The translations under genes and the position numbers were made by a program. Positions 48,679-57,561 of a stretch of 64,000 bases of DNA are shown piece by piece; the first letter of the stretch is position 1; each line of letters opens with the position of its first letter. The notes under the pieces were generated by a model. That model saw nothing but the letters and a program-made list of their open reading frames with translations, did no database searches and was not told where the DNA came from. The DNA is from Arthrobacter bambusae (GTDB taxonomy: Bacteria; Actinomycetota; Actinomycetes; Actinomycetales; Micrococcaceae), in assembly GCF_030812595.1 (NCBI RefSeq), contig NZ_JAUSSZ010000002.1, positions 248,001-312,000 on the forward strand, in the 5' to 3' direction.

Positions 48679-49087
48679 GCTGATTCTCCAAAGCCGAACG
48701 GTCCCGGAGTCCGCATTCCCACACGGTGAGGACCTCCCATCCCGAGGCTCTCAGCAGTTCCCGCTGTCCGGCGTCGCGCTCCCGCGTGCGGTTGCGCTTG
48801 GCTGCCCAGAAATCCGCGTTGCCCGCGGGTGCGTGCTGGCCTGCCTTGCAATCGTGGAAGTGCCAGAAGCATCCGTTCACGAAAATCACCTTGTGTCGGC
48901 TGGCAAACACGAGATCCGGGCTGCCGGGCAACTTCCCGCCCGCGGCCCGGCCATGGAGTCGGTAACGGTAACCCTTGGCATGCAGGAGCCGGCGCACCAA
49001 GAGCTCGGGCTTAGTGTTCTTTCCCCGGATCTTGGACATGTTCAGGCTGCGTTGCTCAGGCGTCAGTAGGTCGCGGCTCTCGCCCAT
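48620..49087 (-). CDS. vsr: Very short patch repair endonuclease
   Basis: A 155-residue Vsr-family nuclease. Motifs: LNMSKIRGKNTKPELLVRRL, SPDLVFASRHKVIFVNGCFW and the catalytic Asp/His region WHFHDC. Classical Vsr nicks at T:G mismatches left by deamination of 5-methylcytosine and normally travels with a cytosine methyltransferase. Here no methyltransferase is visible. Instead the gene stands beside mcrBC, suggesting either a role in the defence island or repair for a methylase encoded elsewhere. It overlaps the end of the convergent small membrane protein gene. Confidence 0.88.
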   Translation of the reverse strand: MGESRDLLTPEQRSLNMSKIRGKNTKPELLVRRLLHAKGYRYRLHGRAAGGKLPGSPDLVFASRHKVIFVNGCFWHFHDCKAGQHAPAGNADFWAAKRNRTRERDAGQRELLRASGWEVLTVWECGLRDRSALENQLTQFLDDGQTGSSSAVQRN

Positions 49088-49114
49088 GTCCTCAGTCTAC
49101 GCAGCGCCCCCTCC

Positions 49115-49192
49115 GACGCCCGGTCCGATATGTCGGTTTTTGGCGTGACGCCCGGTCAGATATGTGCGTGCTTTCTCCGACGCCCGGTCAGG
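49115..49192. repeat. Tandem 32-bp repeat between vsr and the histidine kinase gene
   Basis: GACGCCCGGTC starts at 49115, 49147 and 49179, exactly 32 bp apart. The first two copies continue into nearly identical GATATGT sequence. The third runs over the stop codon of the kinase gene. There are only two and a half units, and the remaining unit sequence is diverged. Confidence 0.7.
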
Positions 49193-50855
49193 CCGGAACG
49201 CGGAACGTGAACGTTGTTCCTTCGCCGGGGACACTCTGGAGGTCAATGGTTCCGCCGTGGGCATCGACGATTGCCTTGCAAATGGAGAGCCCCAAACCGA
49301 CGCCTTGGATGCCCGTATTGCGTACGTTTCCGGCCCTGAAGTACCGGGTGAAGGCGTCCGCTTGGTCCTGCTTACCCATGCCCATGCCGGTGTCTTTGAC
49401 CCGACACATTACCGCGTTCTCCTCCCGCAGCAGCGTGACGTGGACATCGCCACCGTCGGGGGAGTATTTGATGGCATTGGAAATGAGGTTGTCCAAGACT
49501 TGCGAGATGCGGTTGGCATCCACATGCGCCTCCAAGCGTCCCGGTACGTCGACGTGAAGCCGCACCCCGCCGTCGTCCGCTTTCGGCCCGGCCGAGGCGA
49601 CACTCGACTTGACGAGTTCGCACACGTCTACCGCGTGCGGCTGAACGATCAGGTGGCCCGCGCGCACGGCTAACAGGTCCGAGACCAAGGAGAGGAGCCG
49701 GTCCGCGTTTCGTTGCACGATCCCAAGTTGCTGCACCACCCAGGACGGCAGGTTTTCAGCCTCTTCCAGCATAAGGTCCACGTACCCCGTAATGGACGTC
49801 AGCGGGGTGCGGAACTCATGGGAAACGTTCGAGACGAAGTCGTCCTTCGCAGCCAGGGCGTCCACCAGGGCAGTGACATCGCCGAAGACGATCACCGAAC
49901 CCAAGTAGTTGCCGTCGTCGTCGTGCATGGAGCGGGCGCTGGTACTCAAGGCGCGCTGCTCCCCGGCCGTCCCTACCCACACCAGGTAGTCGGTGAATTC
50001 CTGTCCCAAGGCGGCCCGCCGCATCGGCCGGCGATCCGCCGCAGTGGGTGTCACCCTGTCCGCGTCGAAAACCAAAAGCTGTGGCCCGCCGTGGTGGTCG
50101 GTTTCTCCGGGAGTCGCAAGCACCTGGTTTTCCCGCTGCTTACGGTTTGCCATCATTTCGCGCCCCTCCGCGTCGATGGCCACGACGCCGAGGTGGACGG
50201 TTTCAAGAACGGTGTTGAGCAATCGTTCCTTCTGCTGGCTGTCCGCCAGGGCCCGGAGCAACGCGGCGTCCCTCTCCTCGAGGCGCTTTTGCTGCGCGAC
50301 CATGCTCTGGGTCATCACGCTGATGGACGCCCCGATGCCGAGCATCATGATGGGCAGCAGCAATCCGCGCAGCAGATCCTGCGGCGTGTACGTGCCATGG
50401 ATGAATTGTGGCGTCCAAATCATGGCGAGCGGTCCGAGGAAGGAAACAGCCAAGGCAGAACGTCGATACAGTCCCGAAGCGCAGAGCCAAATGACGGGAA
50501 AGACGGTCAGAAGGCTGATTCCGAGGGGGCTGTCTTGCCCTCCCTCACGTCCTAGCCCGATGGAAATGATATCGAGGAGCGGTATGGCCAGGAACGCCGG
50601 AAAGGGGAGTCGGTCCCACGGAACGGCGTAGCAGAGGACCCAGGCTGCAGCTTGGGTGGCCACGAAGATGGCAAAAAGGGGATTGCCGAGGGTCGCGGGG
50701 AAATAGAGGCCAACCAGGATCGCCGTGAGGCACACTGTCACGGTCAGCGGCAATTGGCTGAGTGCGACGCGATCCTTGAGCGAGTACTCGTGGAAGGCGT
50801 GCTGGAAGAACATCACCCGGCCGCTTTTGGCATCCCACTCAATCGGACGTTTCAT
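49188..50855 (-). CDS. Membrane sensor histidine kinase
   Basis: A 555-residue kinase. About six helices lie in residues 30-190, followed by a coiled linker and a PAS-like domain (about 215-325). The HisKA domain has phosphorylated His near residue 345 in NVSHEFRTPLTSI. The ATPase domain has the N box LDNLISNAIKYSP, and G boxes in DTGMGM and GVGLGLSI. It is divergent from the response regulator gene, with a 99-bp shared gap. The stop codon lies inside the third unit of a 32-bp repeat. Confidence 0.9.
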   Translation of the reverse strand: MKRPIEWDAKSGRVMFFQHAFHEYSLKDRVALSQLPLTVTVCLTAILVGLYFPATLGNPLFAIFVATQAAAWVLCYAVPWDRLPFPAFLAIPLLDIISIGLGREGGQDSPLGISLLTVFPVIWLCASGLYRRSALAVSFLGPLAMIWTPQFIHGTYTPQDLLRGLLLPIMMLGIGASISVMTQSMVAQQKRLEERDAALLRALADSQQKERLLNTVLETVHLGVVAIDAEGREMMANRKQRENQVLATPGETDHHGGPQLLVFDADRVTPTAADRRPMRRAALGQEFTDYLVWVGTAGEQRALSTSARSMHDDDGNYLGSVIVFGDVTALVDALAAKDDFVSNVSHEFRTPLTSITGYVDLMLEEAENLPSWVVQQLGIVQRNADRLLSLVSDLLAVRAGHLIVQPHAVDVCELVKSSVASAGPKADDGGVRLHVDVPGRLEAHVDANRISQVLDNLISNAIKYSPDGGDVHVTLLREENAVMCRVKDTGMGMGKQDQADAFTRYFRAGNVRNTGIQGVGLGLSICKAIVDAHGGTIDLQSVPGEGTTFTFRVPA

Positions 50856-50954
50856 CGGGCCAAAATTCGCATTCCTTCAAGGTGGCGTCGCATGCCAGAA
50901 AGGATACCGGCAGCCCGATATACTTCCATTCGTAGCGGGCTGGGAGGGCTGCAA

Positions 50955-51698
50955 ATGACTGAATTGCGGGTTGGGCTTGTCATAGAAGACGATCACGACA
51001 TCCGGGAATTGGTCCGCGTCGTCCTCAGCCAGGCCGGCTTCGAAGTTCATCTGGCAACGAGCGGGGCAGCCGGTATCCGGGCAGCGCGTGACTTGCAGCC
51101 ACACGTCATCACTTTGGACTTGGGCTTGCCGGACATTGATGGCTTCGAGGTAGCGCGCCAGGTCCGGAACTTTTCCGATGCATATATCGTCATGCTGACG
51201 GCCAAGGGCGATGAGCTGGACACCCTCCTGGGCTTGGAATCGGGCGCAGACGACTACTTGACCAAGCCTTTCCGGCCCCGCGAGCTTCGCGCCCGGGTAG
51301 CCGCCATGATGCGACGGCCACGCTCCGGAGCGACGGCGGGCCGTCCGATAGACGTTCCGCCTACCCAGCGGACCTTCCGGCACAACGGGTTGGTGTTCAG
51401 CTACGCGACGAGGACCGTTTCCATCGACGGCCAGGACGTGCGCCTGACCCCCACGGAGTTCGACCTCCTGTATTCATTGCTTGAGGCAGGCCGCACGGTC
51501 TTGAGTAAAGCGGACCTTGTGCGTCGCCTCCGGAACGAAAGTTACGACGTCGGGATCTACACGAGTGACGCCGACGAACGGTCCATCGAGGTCCATATTG
51601 GCAATCTTCGCCGCAAGCTCGGCGACGACGCGCAGAACCCGCGTTGGCTGCAAACTGTGCGCGGTGTGGGCTATCGACTGGCGCCGGCAAGGACTTAA
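50955..51698 (+). CDS. OmpR/PhoB-type response regulator
   Basis: A 247-residue regulator. The receiver domain has the acidic pocket E11-D12-D13, phosphorylated Asp55 (ITLDLGLPDIDG), the MLTAKGD switch and the Lys of LTKPF. The C-terminal winged helix includes RLTPTEFDLLYSLL and IEVHIGNLRRKLGD. ATG 50955 follows GGGAGG. It is the likely partner of the divergent kinase. The glycosyltransferase gene begins 36 bp downstream on the same strand, so the system probably controls it. Confidence 0.92.
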   Translation: MTELRVGLVIEDDHDIRELVRVVLSQAGFEVHLATSGAAGIRAARDLQPHVITLDLGLPDIDGFEVARQVRNFSDAYIVMLTAKGDELDTLLGLESGADDYLTKPFRPRELRARVAAMMRRPRSGATAGRPIDVPPTQRTFRHNGLVFSYATRTVSIDGQDVRLTPTEFDLLYSLLEAGRTVLSKADLVRRLRNESYDVGIYTSDADERSIEVHIGNLRRKLGDDAQNPRWLQTVRGVGYRLAPART

Positions 51699-51734
51699 AT
51701 TCTTCACCCGGCGAACGACTGATAGCATTCGCCG

Positions 51735-53168
51735 GTGAGTCAAGGGATTTTTCAGCGTTTGGTTGGCATTGTTATAGCGGTAACCGCGGGCGGTGCGGCG
51801 GCCCTCTTATGGTTCGCCATTGTATTGACGGGGAATTCAGCAGTCGAGTCGCGGGCTGAGGGTATCGTCCTTGGCGTCTGGAGGGTCCTCTATGATTCCG
51901 TGGCGCCGCAACCTCGCGTAATTCTCGCGGCCATCGCCTTTGCGCTTCTGCTTTCCGTTGGAGTGGCTTTGTTGGAGCGGCGCATCGCCAACAGATCACG
52001 CCGCTCCGCGAATCCGCGGAACCCGCTGGCCCCAAAAATCGTCATGGCGGAAACCCGCGGTGTATATGCTGGCCCGGTCACGGTGACCGTCTTGATCCCC
52101 GCTCACAATGAAGAAGCTTCGTTGCCGGCCACCATTTCCTCTCTTTTGTCCCAATCGCATCGCCCGGAACGCGTAATAGTGGTGGCCGACAACTGCACTG
52201 ATGCAACCGTCGCCCTTGCCCGCGAGGCGGGGGTTGAGGTTTTCGAATCGGTGAACAACACGCAGAAGAAGGCCGGCGCCCTCAACCAAGCGCTGAAGTG
52301 GCTGCTCCCTGGCCAAGGGGACAACGACGTCGTCATGGTGATGGACGCCGACACAGCCCTCGACGACGGGTTCCTGGAGGTCGCTGTTGCCCGTATGACC
52401 AATGACAGGGCGCTGATGGCCGTGGGGGGCCTCTTTTATGGGGAAGAAGGGCACGGAATCGTCGGCCAGTTCCAGCGCAACGAATATATCCGGTACTCCC
52501 GGGAAATCGGCCGACGGCGTGGCCGCGTTTTTGTCCTGACCGGTACCGCCTCGCTCTTCCGGCCCCGCGCATTGCGCACTGTTGCCCAGAGCCGCGGTGA
52601 ATCGATCCCCGGAATTCAAGGAGACGTTTATGACACGGCGTCATTGACCGAGGACAACGAGCTGACGATTGCCTTGAAGTCCCTCGGTGGCCTCATGATT
52701 TCTCCCATGCAATGCACCGTGGTTACCGAGTTGATGCCGAATTTCCGCACATTGTGGGCTCAGCGGCTCCGTTGGCAGCGGGGAGCCCTGGAAAACCTCG
52801 GTGCCTACGGAGCCACGCCGCAGACACTTCGCTATTGGGCACAGCAGTTCGGCATTGGCTATGGAGTCATTGCCCTCAGCGCTTATCTCCTGCTGATCCT
52901 CTTGATGGTCTTGTCTCTGGACAACTGGGTCTGGTTCCCGTTCTGGCTGGGTATCGGCGTCGTGTTCTCGATCGAGCGTGTGGTCACGGCGTGGAAAGGC
53001 GGTTGGCGGGCACGCCTCCTGGCCGCCACGCTCTTTCCTGAGTTGTTCTTCGATATGTTCCTCAACGTGGTTTATATCAAGGGAATCATCGACATCTCCC
53101 TGGCCAAGCAAGCCACGTGGAAACACCTCAACCATTCACAGGCCAGTGAATTTTCGAAAGCAGCATGA
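51735..53168 (+). CDS. Membrane-bound family 2 glycosyltransferase
   Basis: A 477-residue processive-type glycosyltransferase. Two N-terminal helices (about 6-30 and 53-73) precede a GT-A domain with VLIPAHNEE, VVADNCTDAT and the metal-binding VVMVMDADT. An acceptor-site TEDNELT and the polymer-binding QRLRWQRGALE motif follow, then two or three C-terminal helices. This Asp, DxD, TED and QxxRW set is that of cellulose, hyaluronan and poly-GlcNAc synthases. The product polymer cannot be told from sequence. The GTG start has little ribosome site and may be coupled to the response regulator. Confidence 0.88.
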   Translation: MSQGIFQRLVGIVIAVTAGGAAALLWFAIVLTGNSAVESRAEGIVLGVWRVLYDSVAPQPRVILAAIAFALLLSVGVALLERRIANRSRRSANPRNPLAPKIVMAETRGVYAGPVTVTVLIPAHNEEASLPATISSLLSQSHRPERVIVVADNCTDATVALAREAGVEVFESVNNTQKKAGALNQALKWLLPGQGDNDVVMVMDADTALDDGFLEVAVARMTNDRALMAVGGLFYGEEGHGIVGQFQRNEYIRYSREIGRRRGRVFVLTGTASLFRPRALRTVAQSRGESIPGIQGDVYDTASLTEDNELTIALKSLGGLMISPMQCTVVTELMPNFRTLWAQRLRWQRGALENLGAYGATPQTLRYWAQQFGIGYGVIALSAYLLLILLMVLSLDNWVWFPFWLGIGVVFSIERVVTAWKGGWRARLLAATLFPELFFDMFLNVVYIKGIIDISLAKQATWKHLNHSQASEFSKAA

Positions 53169-53428
53169 CCATGACTATTTCCGCGTCCCTTCCCGCGGGG
53201 ATTTTGTTTCCCGAAGGGATTCTCCATTCCGATTGGTTTGCCATCTTGGCGACCTTCGTTGCCATCAATACCTTGATGTATGGCGCGTTGGCCATCGCCA
53301 AGATCTTTCCCAAAGTGCACCCTAGTGACTGGATTCGCACCCGGAATCAGCGCTCGGAGACCCGGAGCATCCACCCGGATGCTCCGGCGGTGAACCACGC
53401 CACGGACTTTCGCAAAGCCCGACGCTGA
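53165..53428 (+). CDS. Small membrane protein coupled to the glycosyltransferase
   Basis: An 87-residue protein with one clear helix (WFAILATFVAINTLMYGALAIAKIFP, about residues 24-49) and a basic, polar C-terminus. Its ATG overlaps the glycosyltransferase stop (ATGA). Tight coupling suggests an accessory subunit of the synthase. No family is recognised. Confidence 0.7.
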   Translation: MTMTISASLPAGILFPEGILHSDWFAILATFVAINTLMYGALAIAKIFPKVHPSDWIRTRNQRSETRSIHPDAPAVNHATDFRKARR

Positions 53429-53458
53429 CCCGTGCGTCGTGCCGGGCATGTAGCGCGC

Positions 53459-53692
53459 TCAGGGCGTGACCTGTCCGTGGCGCGAGCATTCGGCGGTCCA
53501 GCCGAGCGGTGTGACCTGGACTTTCATGCGGCGACGGCATTGGGCGCAATAGCGTGGTGGCTCCATCGCGAGGCGCTGCTGGCAGCTCCGGTGAGCGTCC
53601 GACGTCGGGCACTCACCGTGCGTCAACAGCTCGCCTTCTAGCGAGGGTTCGCCGCAGAGGCCGCAGTAACTCTCCGGGATCACTGTGTTCAC
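53459..53692 (-). CDS. bsaP: Biotin synthase auxiliary protein
   Basis: A 77-residue cysteine-rich protein: Cys pairs in YCGLCGEP and RYCAQCRRR, with further Cys near residues 33, 45 and 71. Length, Cys pattern and position directly after bioB match BsaP, the actinobacterial protein (Rv1590 in M. tuberculosis) reported to support biotin synthase, probably by rebuilding its auxiliary iron-sulfur cluster. The GTG start overlaps the bioB stop (GTGA). Confidence 0.8.
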   Translation of the reverse strand: MNTVIPESYCGLCGEPSLEGELLTHGECPTSDAHRSCQQRLAMEPPRYCAQCRRRMKVQVTPLGWTAECSRHGQVTP

Positions 53693-54717
53693 AGCGACTT
53701 CTGGAGTTCCTTGATGGGCATGTTCAGCTCCACGAGGAGGTTGAGGTCTGCATCGGCGGGACGGCCCAGGGTAGTGAGGTAGTTGCCGACGATGACTGCG
53801 TTGATTCCGCCCATGAGGCCTTCCCTTGTGCCGAGGTCGCCCAGGGTGAGCTCCCGTCCGCCGGCGTAACGGAGGACGGTCCTGGGCATCGCGAGGCGGA
53901 ACGCCGCAATCGCGCGGAGGGCGTCCTTGCCATCCATGATTCCTTGGTTTTCCAGGGGCGTCCCGGGGCGGGGATTGAGGAAGTTCAGCGGGACTTCGTG
54001 GGGTCCCAGGGCTGCGAGCTGGCTGGCGAGTTCGGCTCGCTGGGCGGTGGATTCGCCCATGCCGATCAAGGCGCCGCAACAGAGTTCCATGCCGGCCGCC
54101 TTGACCATGTTGCAGGTGTCCAGGCGCTCCTCGTAGCTGTGGGTGGTGACGACCTCGGGGAAGTAGCTGCGTGCGGTTTCGAGGTTGTGGTTGTAGCGGT
54201 GCACGCCCCATTCGGCGAGTTGGTCAACCTGGCGCTGGGTGAGCATGCCCAGGGAGCAGGCGATGTTGATGTCCACTTCTTGGTTGATGCGGTCGATCGC
54301 GAACTTGATCTGGTTCATGAGCTTGATATCGGGGCCGCGGACGGCGGCGACGATACAGAACTCCGTGGCCCCGGTGGCGGCGGTTTCCTTCGCGGCTTTG
54401 ACAAGCTCGGGAATGTCGAGCCAGACTCCGCGGACCGGACTGTCGAAAAGGCCCGACTGGCTGCAGAAATGGCAATCCTCAGGGCATCCTCCGGTTTTGA
54501 TGGAGATGATTCCCTCCACTTCCACGTCTTCGCCGCAGTGCTTCAGGCGGACCTCGTGGGCAAGCTGCAAGGCGTCGGGGATGGCCTCGTCGGGGAGCTC
54601 CAGGATCTCAAGAAGCTGGGATTCGCTGAGTCCTTCGCCTTTCGCGAGGACCTGCTCGCGCGCTGTTTCCAGGATCGGATACGCGGACGTACGCCTCGGG
54701 TTTAGCTGGGTGGTCAT
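53689..54717 (-). CDS. bioB: Biotin synthase
   Basis: A 342-residue radical SAM enzyme inserting sulfur into dethiobiotin. The [4Fe-4S] SAM motif is CPEDCHFC in [13 protein letters not shown] near residue 73. The conserved YNHNLET segment and [17 protein letters not shown] follow. The ATG at 54717 has GGAGC upstream. No other biotin genes are adjacent. Confidence 0.95.
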   Translation of the reverse strand: MTTQLNPRRTSAYPILETAREQVLAKGEGLSESQLLEILELPDEAIPDALQLAHEVRLKHCGEDVEVEGIISIKTGGCPEDCHFCSQSGLFDSPVRGVWLDIPELVKAAKETAATGATEFCIVAAVRGPDIKLMNQIKFAIDRINQEVDINIACSLGMLTQRQVDQLAEWGVHRYNHNLETARSYFPEVVTTHSYEERLDTCNMVKAAGMELCCGALIGMGESTAQRAELASQLAALGPHEVPLNFLNPRPGTPLENQGIMDGKDALRAIAAFRLAMPRTVLRYAGGRELTLGDLGTREGLMGGINAVIVGNYLTTLGRPADADLNLLVELNMPIKELQKSL

Positions 54718-54951
54718 GATGCTCCTCGGCCGTTTCTTGCTGGGAAAGTGCGTTCCTTCACGACGCTAGCTGGGCCATGGGATCGGGATTTTGTTGGACA
54801 TCCATAAACCCGGGGCCGCAAACTTGGCGGCCGGCTCGCTGGATAAGTTACAGCGCAGAAACATCGTGGTGACTTCATGGTTTCATCCCGCCGATAGCGT
54901 CGAGCGCATGTTCATAGGGGAAACATGCCAAGACGAGGAAAGTTGCGGGGG

Positions 54952-56703
54952 ATGACTGACGATTCGAAGACAACGCAAGTGCTTGAAACCCCGACGGCGG
55001 GCGGCTCTCCGGTGGGGGTCGCCGTCGTCGAACCTCCGGAGGCGATAGGTGCCGGGAGCCGCCCGGCGGGCAACGCCGATGCAATGAGCGCGGCGAAGGA
55101 GAGCCTGGAGGACTACACGCTCAGGTTCGCCCCTCGCTCCTACCGCAAATGGGGTGCGGGCGTGGTGGCGACAAGTGCGCTTGGCGGGATCGCCTATTTG
55201 GCTGATTTCTCCATTGGCGCGAACATCGGTATTTCATATGGCACCGTGAACGCCATCATCGGAATTGTTGTGGCGGCCGTTGTCATTTTCGCCACCGGAT
55301 TTCCTTTGGCCTACTATGCGGCCCGGTACAACATTGATCTCGACCTCATCACCCGGGGCTCCGGCTTCGGCTACTACGGCTCGGTGGTCTCCAACGTCAT
55401 TTTCGCGACGTTCACGTTCATCTTCTTCGCGCTTGAGGGCTCGATCATGGCGCAAGGCCTGGAACTCGGGCTGGGCATTCCGCAGTGGCTCGGTTATGCC
55501 GCGTCCACACTTATTGTGGTTCCTTTGGTGATTTACGGGATGAAGGCTTTGTCCAAGATGCAGGTATGGACCACCCCGTTGTGGCTCCTGCTGATGGTGG
55601 TTCCCGTGGGGTATTTGGTGATTTCGCACCCGGACAGCATCGGGGAATTCTTCGCATTCACTGGCAAATCCGGCGCCGAAGGCACCAACCTGGCCTCCGT
55701 GATGCTGGCCGCGGGTGTTTGCCTTTCACTGATGGCCCAGATCGCGGAACAGATTGATTACTTGCGATTCATGCCGCCCAAGACCGCCGAGAACCGCGGG
55801 GCGTGGTGGCGGGTCGTGATCCTTGCCGGCCCGGGCTGGGTGATCTTCGGCGCGATCAAGCAGATCGTGGGCATGTTCATCGCCGTCTATCTGATCGCGA
55901 GGCTGGATCCAGCGGCCTCCGCGCATGCGAACGAGCCGGTGCACCAATTTCTTGGCGTGTACCAGGAAATGATGCCGGCCTGGCTGGCGATGACCTTGGC
56001 CGTGGTGCTCGTGGTCATTTCGCAAATCAAGATCAACGTCACCAACGCCTACTCCGGTTCGCTCGCATGGACCAACAGCTTCACGCGCATCACCAAGAGC
56101 TACCCGGGCCGGATGGTGTTTGTGGTGGTGAACCTGGTGATTGCGCTGGTGCTGATGGAAGCGAATATGTTCGAGTTCCTGAACACCATTCTCGGTTTTT
56201 ATGCGAATTGCGCCATGGCATGGGTGGTCACCGTTGCGTCGGATATCGCGATCAATAAGTATTTGCTCAAAATCTCGCCCAAGGTTCCCGAATTCCGCCG
56301 CGGAATGCTTTACGCGGTCAACCCGGTGGGTTTCATTTCGATGCTGGCTTCGGCCATTGTCTCGATTGCGGTGTTCTTCGGTGCTTTCGGCCCGGCCGTG
56401 CAGCCATATTCGCCGATTTTCGCCGTCGGGCTGGCGCTTGTGCTGCCGCCCGTCCTGGCGGTGTTGACCCGCGGGAAGTACTACCTGCGCCGATCCGACG
56501 ACGGAATCGATCTGCCCATGTTCGACGCCGACGGGAACCCGAGCGACGCCAAACTGCTGTGCCACGTCACAGGACTCGAGTTCGAGCGGCCGGATATGGT
56601 CCGCTCGGCCCAGGACGGGCCCGACGGCGAGCAGCAGTTCATCTCTTCGCTCGCTTTGTCGACGGATAAGTCGGGGGAGTTGCTCCTGCCGGCCGAGACG
56701 TAG
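54952..56703 (+). CDS. NCS1-family purine/cytosine-type permease
   Basis: A 583-residue transporter with about 12 helices after a disordered 60-residue N-terminus. Its C-terminal tail is long and soluble (about 75 residues, including DDGIDLPMFDADGN). The central Na+/substrate region AEQIDYLRFMPP differs from the shorter NCS1 protein at 19625-21175, so the two likely carry different substrates. ATG 54925 with AGGGGA and ATG 54952 with GAGGAA upstream are both possible starts. It is divergent from bioB, and a functional link to biotin is not evident. Confidence 0.8.
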   Translation: MTDDSKTTQVLETPTAGGSPVGVAVVEPPEAIGAGSRPAGNADAMSAAKESLEDYTLRFAPRSYRKWGAGVVATSALGGIAYLADFSIGANIGISYGTVNAIIGIVVAAVVIFATGFPLAYYAARYNIDLDLITRGSGFGYYGSVVSNVIFATFTFIFFALEGSIMAQGLELGLGIPQWLGYAASTLIVVPLVIYGMKALSKMQVWTTPLWLLLMVVPVGYLVISHPDSIGEFFAFTGKSGAEGTNLASVMLAAGVCLSLMAQIAEQIDYLRFMPPKTAENRGAWWRVVILAGPGWVIFGAIKQIVGMFIAVYLIARLDPAASAHANEPVHQFLGVYQEMMPAWLAMTLAVVLVVISQIKINVTNAYSGSLAWTNSFTRITKSYPGRMVFVVVNLVIALVLMEANMFEFLNTILGFYANCAMAWVVTVASDIAINKYLLKISPKVPEFRRGMLYAVNPVGFISMLASAIVSIAVFFGAFGPAVQPYSPIFAVGLALVLPPVLAVLTRGKYYLRRSDDGIDLPMFDADGNPSDAKLLCHVTGLEFERPDMVRSAQDGPDGEQQFISSLALSTDKSGELLLPAET

Positions 56704-56720
56704 GCGGCAGTTCAAAGGTC

Positions 56721-56779
56721 CCACGGGCCTCGACGACGGATGGGCGGCCTGGCCGCGGTCCCGCCGTCGAGGCCCGTGG
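56721..56779 (+). terminator. Terminator after the second NCS1 permease
   Basis: A 19-bp stem with one mismatch (56721-56739 with 56761-56779), a 21-nt loop, and a T-rich tail (TTTGTCTTTGTTGTG). Confidence 0.75.
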
Positions 56780-56923
56780 TTTGTCTTTGTTGTGTTGGGC
56801 ACGCCGAAAAGCGATGAGGTGTAATAAACCAGAGCCTGTGGATAACTTTCCCGCGACGAACGGCAATTACGTTACGATTTCTGGAAACGTTTAGTCTTGA
56901 AAACTATTTGGGGATAGCAAACC

Positions 56924-57559
56924 ATGACTCCACGCACCTCGATTTCTGCTCGCTCTTTCGCCATTGGCAGCCTCGCAGCAGCGTTGACCCTGACCGCCTG
57001 CGAGAACACCACGCAGCCACAGTCCGACAAATCAGCGTCACCCACGGTTTCAACGAGCGCCACGGCTACGCCCACGCCCACCCCGACGCCTGTCTACAAA
57101 CCGGCCGATGCCAAGGGCAAAGCCGAGAACGTGCCGGTTCCAGTGCTGCCGGCCGCAGCGAAGGAGAACAGCAAAGAAGGCGTGGAGGCGTTCGCGAGGT
57201 ACTGGTTCCAAGCGCTTTCGTATGCTTACGAGACGGGGGATGTGTCTGCCATTAAGCGGTCAACGGGTCCGAACTGCATTTTCTGTAATGGCCTCCAAGA
57301 ATCGATTGGCCAGTCCTGGACAGACGGGAAGTGGATCGTCGGCGGACGAATCGAGACACCCGTGGTGGAAGGAAAACCCGGAACCGGAGCAGAGTCTCGG
57401 CAGGCGACTGTCCAGGTAATTCAACAGCAAGTCGAGATCCGCAAGGCGGATGGAAGCCTTTACCAAGAACCCACTGAAGCTTCCAACAGTGCTAGCCAGG
57501 TCGTCGCCACTTTCAGGGTGGATGGTTGGGTGCTTACGGACCTCGGATTGATCCGCTAG
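56924..57559 (+). CDS. DUF6318-type lipoprotein
   Basis: A 211-residue lipoprotein. The signal peptide ends at the lipobox LTAC with Cys26, followed by a Ser/Thr/Pro linker (TATPTPTPTP) and a soluble domain (about 75-211) with the conserved EGVEAFARYWFQALSYAYET and a C-F-x-C-type pair (NCIFCNGL). This matches the DUF6318 family common in Arthrobacter and relatives; its function is unknown. GGGGA lies nine bases before the ATG. It is followed after 2 bp by another secreted protein gene. Confidence 0.8.
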   Translation: MTPRTSISARSFAIGSLAAALTLTACENTTQPQSDKSASPTVSTSATATPTPTPTPVYKPADAKGKAENVPVPVLPAAAKENSKEGVEAFARYWFQALSYAYETGDVSAIKRSTGPNCIFCNGLQESIGQSWTDGKWIVGGRIETPVVEGKPGTGAESRQATVQVIQQQVEIRKADGSLYQEPTEASNSASQVVATFRVDGWVLTDLGLIR

Positions 57560-57561
57560 CA

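Noticed and set aside
49115-49192. CRISPR array
   Set aside because: Only two and a half repeats, no conserved-length unique spacers, and no cas genes in the window.
53693-54211. A longer minus-strand frame running upstream from bsaP across bioB
   Set aside because: It is out of frame with bioB; only the part after the GTG at 53692 has protein-like Cys motifs.
56868-56893. GlnR box before the DUF6318 lipoprotein gene
   Set aside because: GTTAC and GAAAC half-sites are present but 8 bases apart rather than 6, and nothing links the gene to nitrogen metabolism.
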